A stretch of 47,570 nt of DNA from positions 1-47,570 of the forward strand of contig NZ_JARUKV010000033.1 of assembly GCF_029688865.1 (NCBI RefSeq), written 5' to 3'. This stretch comes from Natronococcus sp. A-GB7 (lineage in GTDB: Archaea; Halobacteriota; Halobacteria; Halobacteriales; Natrialbaceae). The translations under genes and the position numbers were made by a program. The notes beneath the pieces were generated by a model. That model searched no databases. It saw only the letters and a list, made by a program, of their open reading frames with translations, and had not been told where the DNA came from. Shown piece by piece: positions 42,437 to 47,570 of this stretch (within the stretch, counting starts at the first letter, position 1; each line of letters opens with the position of its first letter).

Positions 42437-43624
42437 GCTTCCTGCTTCGAGGACGCGCTTTGCAGGAACCGAATGGGTCCCCGTAGGGAGCGCAGTCTCC
42501 ACAGGCGTTGATTCGGAGCGTCCCGCTCCTAACTGCTTGATACCGCGAGAAAGAATGTTCCAGGCTGCGTTCCAGTCCCTGTCAGCGGTGAACCCGCACG
42601 ATGGACAGGAGTGTTTGCGGACCCACAGCGGTTTGTCGGTCGAGACACCGCAGGCTGCACACTCTTTGGTCGTCCCGGACGAATTGACGGCGACGAAGTG
42701 TGTGCCTTCACGTTCGCACTTGTACTCGAGCATTCGGAGGAACGTACCCCATGCTGCACCGGCACGGTTCCGAGAGTTGCCGTCAAGTTCGACCAGACCT
42801 TTTGCGTCAAGGTCTTCGACCGCGACGAGATCGTACTCTCGAGCGTAGTAGTTCGAGAGTTTGTGCAAGAAGTCTCTGCGCTTGTTCTTCAGGTCGGCGT
42901 GACACTCGGCCACACGACGGCGTTGTTTTTCGTAGTTATTTGACCCGTGCTCTTTGCGCGAGAGTTTTCGTTGCTCACGCTCGAGCCGGTCGCGTTCGTC
43001 CGAGAGGTCGACCGATTCGATCGCGTGGTCGTCAGTGTCGTGTGCATACTTCAGGATGCCCACGTCGATGCCAACGACGTCCTTCGGATTCTCTGGTTTC
43101 TCTGGCGGGTCGTCGGGCGTTTCGACACCGAGAACAGCGAACCACTTGCCCGTTGGTTCCTTTTTCACCGTGGCCTGTTTGATCGTAGCGTCGTCGGGTA
43201 GCTCCCGGTGGAGCCGAACAGGTATTTCTCCGATCTTTGAAAGCCGTAGGACGGTCTGACCACCCGTGTTCTTGAGTTCGAAGCCAGACTGTCGGTACGT
43301 GAATGATCGGTATTCGTTCGGTGCTTTCCACTTGAGCTGGCCAACCACACGACCATTATCCTTCGCGTCTTTGAGCCGTGAGAGATTGTTGTACAATCGC
43401 TCGACAACGTTCTGAAGCGTTCGGGAATACAGGTCGGTGAGGTCGGTCCACCACTTCTTGACCGACGGCAGTTGGTTGATCTCGTCGTACTTCGTCGTCC
43501 CATCGTTGTGGTTGAGGCGATGGAGGAAATGGTTGTACACTTGCCGGTACAGATCTCGGTGTCGGTCCAACGTCTCTCGGAGAGCATCAGACGGCTCGAG
43601 TCTGTACCGGTAGTTGTAGTTCAT
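42401..43624 (-). CDS. tnpB: TnpB RNA-guided nuclease (IS200/IS605, IS1341 group)
   Basis: The 407-residue protein has the TnpB N-terminal WED/REC parts (MNYNYRYRLEPSDALRETLD; VYNHFLHRLNHN), a RuvC-like domain with Asp187 (VVGIDVGILKYA), Glu270 (YDLVAVEDLDAKG) and Asp350 (TADRDWNAAWNILSRG), and a zinc finger with Cys322, Cys325, Cys340 and Cys343. All catalytic residues and the full length are kept, so it is probably active. TnpB proteins cut DNA guided by an RNA from the element's 3' end and help retain the element. The ATG follows directly after the stop of a 40-codon frame (TAGATG). Confidence 0.95.
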   Translation of the reverse strand: MNYNYRYRLEPSDALRETLDRHRDLYRQVYNHFLHRLNHNDGTTKYDEINQLPSVKKWWTDLTDLYSRTLQNVVERLYNNLSRLKDAKDNGRVVGQLKWKAPNEYRSFTYRQSGFELKNTGGQTVLRLSKIGEIPVRLHRELPDDATIKQATVKKEPTGKWFAVLGVETPDDPPEKPENPKDVVGIDVGILKYAHDTDDHAIESVDLSDERDRLEREQRKLSRKEHGSNNYEKQRRRVAECHADLKNKRRDFLHKLSNYYAREYDLVAVEDLDAKGLVELDGNSRNRAGAAWGTFLRMLEYKCEREGTHFVAVNSSGTTKECAACGVSTDKPLWVRKHSCPSCGFTADRDWNAAWNILSRGIKQLGAGRSESTPVETALPTGTHSVPAKRVLEAGSPTLKREPSGER

Positions 43625-43747
43625 CTACGAACGTTCTTCGATGAGTTCGTCCAGTTTCTCTTGGACGAACGAGGAGAGATTCAGATGGTTCTCCTGAATC
43701 CACTCCTCTTGGTCATCTCGAATCGATATGTTCTTTCGCGTTGTCAC
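43625..43747 (-). CDS. 40-aa ribbon-helix-helix-like protein abutting tnpB
   Basis: The frame from GTG 43747 to TAG 43625 encodes 40 residues. A short beta-like strand (TTRKNISIRDDQEEWIQE) is followed by two amphipathic helices (HLNLSSFVQEKLDELIEERS). This is the size and pattern of a ribbon-helix-helix DNA-binding subunit, or a fragment of one. Its stop codon touches the tnpB start, so the two are co-translated. A repressor of the element is the natural guess. The start codon is uncertain because no ATG is available in frame. It may equally be a structural part of the element's 5' region. Confidence 0.55.
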   Translation of the reverse strand: MTTRKNISIRDDQEEWIQENHLNLSSFVQEKLDELIEERS

Positions 43748-43831
43748 AACACAAGTTACACATTTTGTGTAGTTAAATGCTTCGGGCGTGGGCCTGCTAT
43801 AGAATAGTGTATGAAAGACGAGTGGCGTTGA

Positions 43832-43931
43832 CGAGACGCTTCGCGTCTCGTTCGCACACCAGAAATCGAAGATTTCTGGGGACGCTGTATCCCCTCCCTG
43901 CTCGAGCCTTCGGCTCTCGCTGAGGAAGGGG
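43832..43931. repeat. Three successive hairpins at the left end of the TnpB element
   Basis: CGAGACGC-TTC-GCGTCTCG (43832-43850), CCAGAAATC-GAA-GATTTCTGG (43859-43879) and GAGCC-TTC-GGCTC (43904-43916) lie close together. The last is nested within an outer CCCCT...AGGGG stem (43891-43931). Subterminal hairpins are what Y1 transposases recognise at IS200/IS605 ends. Confidence 0.7.
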
Positions 43932-43955
43932 TCTTAGCGCCTAAATTCAGATAAA

Positions 43956-44296
43956 GCATTGCGCGATGGGTGGATCAAGGTCACTGAGAGTCATCTTACT
44001 CCGAGTCGGAGGTGTCGACGATAATGGACCAGTCTCGACGGTTCATCGCTACTGCCAGCGATCGGTCAGAGGATATCGTTGAAAGAGCCGATACAGAACT
44101 CCTCGGTTTGGCACTCGAGTCACTTATCGAGGGTCTCACTGATTGTGTTGTTGTAGTCACGAACGATATTCCTCTTGGCGAAGCGGCAGAATCGCTGATT
44201 CCGCAGTACGGATTCGATGAGAACCAAGTTGTTTGGCTTACTGGCGGCGAGCTGGCAGCCGAACTCGATGACGACTTTGTCTCTGAATTCGAGTAG
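43956..44296 (+). pseudogene. PIN-domain toxin gene, C-terminal half, with a frameshift
   Basis: After the TnpB element the PIN reading resumes with ALRDGWIKVTES. It shifts frame near 43995 and continues SEVSTIMDQSRRFIATASD, ERADTELLGLALESLIEG and TDCVVVVTNDIPLGEAAES, the latter holding the third and fourth PIN acidic positions (ADTELL, VTND). It ends at TAG 44294. A GTG at 44012 could start a 94-residue product, but that would lack half the active site. Confidence 0.75.
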
Positions 44297-44363
44297 CCGT
44301 CTTGGTTTTCGCCCAATAGTCGGGCTTGGACTACAGTTCTCGAGAAAAGCAGTACCACCCCAT

Positions 44364-44681
44364 TCAGTTTTGATTTAAGCAGGTGGAATTATCTTTGGGA
44401 GCAAGTTGGCTAAGGAGGGAGTCGACGACTGAACCGCTGTTTTTCTCCGTATCTGTAGAGTAGTCCTCTCGTGGATCTTCATACACTTCGAGTTCGATAC
44501 TGCTTGCAGCCGAGAGTTCGCCTTCGAGGACCTCGAGGTTGAGGATTGCAGTCTGATAGATCACGAGTGCACGAGTTTCATTGACGTCCAGATACTGAAT
44601 ATTGAGTGCCTTCAGTGTTGAAGGTAGATCAATTGGGGACCCAAAGGTATATTCTCGAGATGGATCCGAATCGCTTGACAT
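44364..44681 (-). CDS. Small haloarchaeal protein, intact paralogue of 41252-41553
   Basis: The 105-residue protein (MSSDSDPSREYTFGSPIDLP, then LKALNIQYLDVNETRALVIY, ILNLEVLEGELSAASSIELE, VYEDPREDYSTDTEKNSGSV) is the uninterrupted copy of a gene that is frameshifted at 41252-41553. The sequence suggests a small alpha/beta domain without signal or membrane segment. The function is unknown. The two copies flank the PIN/TnpB locus in the same orientation, so the whole block may derive from a duplication. Confidence 0.75.
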   Translation of the reverse strand: MSSDSDPSREYTFGSPIDLPSTLKALNIQYLDVNETRALVIYQTAILNLEVLEGELSAASSIELEVYEDPREDYSTDTEKNSGSVVDSLLSQLAPKDNSTCLNQN

Positions 44682-45066
44682 TTGATTCTCATTTGAGGCC
44701 TATGCAAATAGATCCTCTCCTTGTTGCAGCAGCTGAGTTTGGTTGCCTGTGGCGAAGTCTTCGGGAAAGAGCGGAATGAGTTGCAAACGGGCCACCGGTC
44801 AGGTGGGGAGCTGATGCCGGTAGCCAGGTGCAGATTGGGGTGCTGAGTGGCGTTGTCGCGTTGGGTGGTACGCGACACTCGAAATATACGTTAGGAGTAT
44901 TATCAATCTCTTGCTTGCCCTACGGGCTCGAAACGATATTTCAGGGTTAGTCCCAAATGGTTGGTCGTGAACGCTGAGTCAACGTACTCAAACTTGGCTA
45001 AACGATCATTGGGAACGGGTCGGCTGTTTGAGAAGTAATTTATATAGCGATGTGGCAGTCCGTGCT
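44682..45066. other. Gene-free stretch before the HalOD1 gene
   Basis: No gene is supported. In the paralogous locus an antitoxin-PIN pair follows the small gene divergently; here that pair is missing and the sequence is not recognisable. The HalOD1 promoter is at the right end (TTTATATAG near 45040). Confidence 0.45.
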
Positions 45067-45351
45067 ATGTCAGATTCACTTGTTCAGCAGACGAGTGCCG
45101 ATTTAGTGACGGAACAGAGCCTGAACCATGAGATGACGCCTGTTGTCGCTGTCGTTTCTGCAGTTGCCGATGCGGCTGGCACAGACCCATTCGAGTTGCC
45201 GCCTCTCAGCAATGCGATCAACCCAGAGGCACTGAACGACCTGATCGGCACCGGACAGAGTTCCGGTCTGGAGTCTGTTTCTTTTGAGTATGTTGGATAC
45301 GACATTGTTGTCTCCGGAACTGGTGATATTCAGGTAACTCCATCCGAGTGA
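45067..45351 (+). CDS. HalOD1-domain protein
   Basis: The 94-residue protein starts at ATG 45067 (MSDSLVQQTSADLVTEQSLN) and consists mostly of a HalOD1 output domain: VVAVVSAVADAAGTDPFELP, PLSNAINPEALNDLIGTG and FEYVGYDIVVSGTGDIQV. HalOD1 is a small haloarchaeal alpha/beta domain found alone or at the end of signalling proteins. Its exact role is unknown. A TATA-like TTTATATAG lies about 22-30 nt upstream, supporting this start. Confidence 0.85.
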   Translation: MSDSLVQQTSADLVTEQSLNHEMTPVVAVVSAVADAAGTDPFELPPLSNAINPEALNDLIGTGQSSGLESVSFEYVGYDIVVSGTGDIQVTPSE

Positions 45352-45460
45352 GTTGGAAGAGTTGAGCCGCTCCCTGGGAAGGTCGTCTAAAATAGATTTT
45401 ACGCTGCTCGTAAGCGAGCCCTTCTTCTACTCAGACGACGTTCATCCAAGACTAGTCATA

Positions 45461-45607
45461 ATGGCTTCTAAGCAACGCCCAGAGAAGGTCCGTATTGTGT
45501 GCAGAGAGTGTTCCTTCTCGAGGGAAGTTACTACGGAAGGGGACACATCTGCAGAAGTGATCAGAGAACACGGCCAGGAAACAGGCCACAAACTCACTGT
45601 TGAATAA
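45461..45607 (+). CDS. Small zinc-finger-like protein (48 aa)
   Basis: The 48-residue protein starts at ATG 45461 (MASKQRPEKVRIVCRECSFS) and ends REHGQETGHKLTVE. Cys14 and Cys17 plus the two histidines in REHGQETGHKL form a C2H2-like zinc site. Small proteins of this type are common in haloarchaea and some affect stress or biofilm behaviour, but no function can be given here. The longer upstream frame from 45353 overlaps the HalOD1 gene end and lacks protein-like composition. Confidence 0.7.
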   Translation: MASKQRPEKVRIVCRECSFSREVTTEGDTSAEVIREHGQETGHKLTVE

Positions 45608-45642
45608 CTCGACACCGATGAGTAAGCACGTCTGCGTGGTAG

Positions 45643-45961
45643 TTAGTTCTCCAGAATCCGGTTGAACTCAACTCTTGGAGCCCGTTCTCTGTCGACCTCA
45701 TGGAGAAGAGGGAGACGTAGCCACACACCGGTTGTTCGAGAAACCAGTATTAGTCCACGAACGGCGTTGTCGGCGCCGAACGGGTTTTCGAGGCCGACAA
45801 ACTCCTTCCGCTGGTAGACCTGCGAACATTGCGAGAAACGGCGTGGATGCAACAGTGGCGTAGAGCTCCCACCAGTAGTGCCGCTCGTGAGTCTGGTTAA
45901 GATACATCCATCGAGGGCTTGGCGACCAGAACAGCACAGTAGTGAGCGACTGAACTCCCAT
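45643..45961 (-). pseudogene. Small membrane protein gene with a single +1 frameshift
   Basis: ATG 45961 opens MGVQSLTTVLFWSPSPRWMY, then HYWWELYATVASTPFLAMFA with membrane-like segments. After one extra base near GCGGAAGGAG the frame continues KEFVGLENPFGADNAVRGLI, LVSRTTGVWLRLPLLHEVDR and ends at 45643. The total is 106 codons plus one base. About three hydrophobic segments suggest a small integral membrane protein. The family is unknown. A sequencing error cannot be excluded. Confidence 0.5.
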
Positions 45962-46012
45962 TTCTACGACTCTTGAGCAAGGAGTTAACCGCCTCTGCGC
46001 TGTATCTATATC

Positions 46013-46450
46013 ATGATAGAACAAACTATAGCATCCGTAATGACACAAGATGTGCGAACTACCACCAGAGAGACGACAGCTAGCGCCATTGCGAGAACGT
46101 TCGCGGCAGACGATATTGGATCCGTAGTCGTGATTTCCCCAGAGACAAAAGATATCTTGGGTATTATTACCAAATCAGATATTATGCACCAGGTCGCTGT
46201 TGATGCAGATATCTCGTCTATCTCTGTGGATTCGTTTATGTCGACACCGGTTGTTACAATCACGAGTGACAAATTGATTCGTGAAGCGGCCACGCTAATG
46301 AGAGAGCATTCAATTCAACACCTTCCAGTCGTGGATTCCGATGAGCTCGTGGGAATTTTGACAACAGCTAATCTAGCTCACTATTTACCCCGGCTTCGGA
46401 GGAACATTCTCCGATCCCGGAACGAGTTTAGCAGTCCAGACGGATCATAA
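46013..46450 (+). CDS. Tandem CBS-domain protein
   Basis: The 145-residue protein consists of two CBS domains: residues about 5-60 (VMTQDVRTTTRETTASAIAR, DDIGSVVVISPETKDILGII, TKSDIM) and about 70-125 (FMSTPVVTITSDKLIREAAT, HLPVVDSDELVGILTTANLA). Such CBS pairs bind adenine nucleotides or similar ligands and usually regulate a partner. No partner gene is adjacent and it appears to be transcribed alone. The cytoplasmic location and start are clear. Confidence 0.93.
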   Translation: MIEQTIASVMTQDVRTTTRETTASAIARTFAADDIGSVVVISPETKDILGIITKSDIMHQVAVDADISSISVDSFMSTPVVTITSDKLIREAATLMREHSIQHLPVVDSDELVGILTTANLAHYLPRLRRNILRSRNEFSSPDGS

Positions 46451-46510
46451 ACTTCCGCTGAGGGCGGTCTACCAGCAGATAATAGTCTGGGTCTGATCTG
46501 GTGATCTTCG

Positions 46511-46566
46511 ATGAGTGGGGATAGAGCGCGAGAACTATTTTATCCAATCATGGTCGAGGGCCTCTA
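46511..46566 (+). pseudogene. Tiny remnant of a second PIN-toxin gene start
   Basis: The sequence ATGAGTGGGGATAGAGCGCG and its upstream GATCTTCG closely match the PIN gene start at 42181. It reads MSGDRARELFYPIMVEGL and then stops. Only the first 10 codons are recognisable. It supports an earlier second antitoxin-PIN copy near the right end. Confidence 0.45.
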
Positions 46567-46627
46567 GATTTCTAACTTCTCGCGGCGGTGGAGTAGTAGA
46601 TCGCTTGAGCAGGATATTGCTCGAGCG

Positions 46628-46652
46628 GGGTTATCTCATGGGGGGATAACCC
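46628..46652. repeat. Hairpin GGGTTATC / GATAACCC
   Basis: Perfect 8-bp arms (46628-46635 and 46645-46652) with a 9-base loop lie between the CBS gene and the receiver gene. It could be a terminator or the end of a lost mobile element. Confidence 0.4.
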
Positions 46653-46725
46653 ATGCCAATATGCAGAACCCACATGCAAGAGCATGACGGCGTTTGGCTT
46701 GATAACAAGATCAAATCATTGGTAA

Positions 46726-47199
46726 TCACTCATCTGATTCGCCATTATTTTGAACAACAGCGAGCCAAAAGTCCTCGACTTCTTTGGCAAATGAGACGAA
46801 TTCTTCAGCCTCGACCGGCTTTCGGATATACTCGTCCGCCTCGAGCCCATGAGATTTCACAATGTCTTGCCCGACTTCCGAGCTCGTTAGAATTATCACT
46901 GGAATCTCTGTCAGTTCTGGCTCGTTATTCAGCTCCGAGAGGACTTCCATACCACTTTTTCCAGGTAACTGGGGCTCAAGTAAAATAAGGTCTGGTTGTG
47001 GAGCCTCTTCGTACTCGCCCTGCTGATTCACGAAATCAAGCGCTGCTTCGCCATTAGAAACGGCATGAATACTGTTAAAGATCTTCCCTTGCTCAAGGTT
47101 TTCCTCAAAGAGGCGTACATCGCCCTGGTTCGGTTCGACTAATAGAATGTCAATCATTTCTCCTCCATCATTGGTATTCTCCCCACTTGGTGAAGCCAT
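46726..47199 (-). CDS. Receiver-domain protein with Glu at the phosphorylation site
   Basis: The 157-residue stand-alone receiver domain resembles haloarchaeal response regulators that follow the LLVEDNPGD...LLDLNLPG...LTSS...KP pattern. Here the acidic pair is Glu22-Pro23 (LLVEPNQGD), the phospho-acceptor position is Glu75 (LILLEPQLPGKSG), and Thr105 (IILTSSE) and Lys127 (YIRKPVE) are kept. Replacing Asp by Glu should prevent normal phosphorylation and may mimic the active state. No histidine kinase is nearby. The start may be ATG 47199 or 47157 (MIDILLVEPNQG), the latter giving 143 residues. Confidence 0.88.
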   Translation of the reverse strand: MASPSGENTNDGGEMIDILLVEPNQGDVRLFEENLEQGKIFNSIHAVSNGEAALDFVNQQGEYEEAPQPDLILLEPQLPGKSGMEVLSELNNEPELTEIPVIILTSSEVGQDIVKSHGLEADEYIRKPVEAEEFVSFAKEVEDFWLAVVQNNGESDE

Positions 47200-47307
47200 A
47201 CCACTGCATTAAGTTACAAGCTTAAAAGATAAACGGCGATGATTTCTACGGAGCAGCTTGGTTTGTTCTGAAGGCAGTAGAAGGGCTCTGTATCACATAC
47301 TGGTGCC

Positions 47308-47439
47308 CTACGTCTCAATTAACTCGAAGTCAGTTCCGTCGCAGTTAGGACATGTATCCCAGTTCATGGGAGTGGGATCAGCATCGCTTACCGCTTGCAG
47401 AACAAATCCACAGCCTTGACATTCACTAAAGACGTCCAA
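47308..47439 (-). CDS. Small double-CxxC zinc-ribbon protein (43 aa)
   Basis: The frame encodes DVFSECQGCGFVLQAVSDAD, then PMNWDTCPNCDGTDFELIET. Two CxxC pairs (CQGC, CPNC) about 23 residues apart give a minimal zinc ribbon. No ATG is available. The likely start is TTG 47439, because a TGA lies ten codons before the first CxxC. Such mini zinc ribbons are common in haloarchaea; the function is unknown. Confidence 0.55.
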   Translation of the reverse strand: MDVFSECQGCGFVLQAVSDADPTPMNWDTCPNCDGTDFELIET

Positions 47440-47488
47440 GCAAGAGTAGTTATGGTGTCAACTGATATTCCTCTTCTCCCGGCACTGT

Positions 47489-47570
47489 CTAGTTCAGCAC
47501 CTCCTCAGCTGGCGTTTTTCCACCGAGTGATTAATGCGGTCTCTGGCGGTTATAATAATGCACGAACTGT
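47489..47570 (-). pseudogene. C-terminal end of a DDE integrase-type transposase, stop-interrupted
   Basis: At the window edge the minus strand reads FVHYYNRQRPH, then TAA, then SLGGKTPAEEVLN and a stop at 47489. The HYYN-QRPH-SLGG-TPAE pattern is the typical end of IS481/IS3-like integrase-core transposases, with a stop replacing the usual Gln. The rest lies outside the window. Confidence 0.65.

Larger units (their letters stand above)
42386..43955 (-). mobile_element. IS1341-type element carrying tnpB, inserted in a PIN gene
   Basis: The element holds tnpB and a small upstream reading frame but no Y1 transposase (tnpA), so it would depend on one elsewhere. The right end forms a hairpin (CCCACCCT at 42395-42402 with AGGGTGGG at 42429-42436) overlapping the tnpB stop. 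The left end holds three hairpins between 43832 and 43931. Boundaries are taken from where PIN homology stops and resumes, and are good to about 10 bases. Confidence 0.8.

Noticed and set aside
43832-43931. Clustered stem-loops considered as a CRISPR-like array
   Set aside because: The units are different sequences, without repeats and spacers of constant length, and no cas genes are present. They fit IS200/IS605 end hairpins.
43756-43959. 67-codon frame at the left end of the TnpB element
   Set aside because: It runs through the hairpin cluster and its product has no protein-like pattern.
1-47570. tRNA, rRNA and replication origin genes
   Set aside because: No cloverleaf with a GTTCNANNC arm in context, no rRNA-like stretch, and no cdc6/orc gene or ORB-like repeat was seen.

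Overview
The window looks like chromosomal DNA from a haloarchaeon (class Halobacteria). Proteins are rich in Asp/Glu. Secreted proteins carry twin-arginine plus lipobox leaders. Many starts look leaderless, with a TATA element about 20-30 nt upstream. The gene families are characteristic of the group: TFB, DUF7344, HalOD1, halocyanin-like lipoproteins and IS1341-type TnpB. No rRNA, tRNA or CRISPR array was seen. The species cannot be named from sequence alone.

Layout. (1) 0-4.9 kb: a DUF7344 membrane regulator, a transcription factor B, two small genes and an IclR regulator, with long gene-poor gaps. (2) 5.7-17.3 kb: an amide/carbamoyl-compound cluster. It holds an amidase, an M20-family carbamoylase/amidohydrolase, a halocyanin-like lipoprotein, a thioredoxin-fold protein, a five-gene family-5 ABC importer and an acetamidase/formamidase. 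The binding protein of the importer has its two halves in swapped order, and the halocyanin-like protein has lost all four copper ligands. (3) 17.5-23.4 kb: a HTH protein and a second IclR regulator, followed by decayed sequence: an M20 hydrolase fragment, frameshifted small genes and a dead IS630-type element. (4) 23.4-40.9 kb: an almost complete aerobic purine-degradation island. (5) 41-47.6 kb: a mobile and decayed region. It includes a PIN toxin gene split by a TnpB element, duplicated small haloarchaeal genes, HalOD1, CBS and receiver-domain proteins, and transposase remnants.

How the genes work together. In the purine island two permeases (NCS2 UraA-like and AzgA-like) would import bases. 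Adenine deaminase makes hypoxanthine. A molybdenum hydroxylase (small and large subunits, with XdhC and a MocA-like nucleotidyltransferase for cofactor maturation) oxidises hypoxanthine and xanthine to urate. Cofactor-free uricase, 5-hydroxyisourate hydrolase and OHCU decarboxylase give allantoin. Allantoinase and allantoate amidohydrolase then release ammonia. Two closely similar IclR regulators share a GTTC-N9-GAAC palindrome in their promoter regions and probably control the route. No FAD subunit for the hydroxylase and no recognisable ureidoglycolate enzyme are present. A DUF3830 protein sits exactly between allantoinase and allantoate amidohydrolase and is the best candidate for an undescribed step or accessory function. 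The adenine deaminase plus two-permease block is bracketed by a perfect 43-bp direct repeat derived from TnpB-element ends, next to a truncated cofC gene, which suggests assembly by mobile-element-linked recombination.
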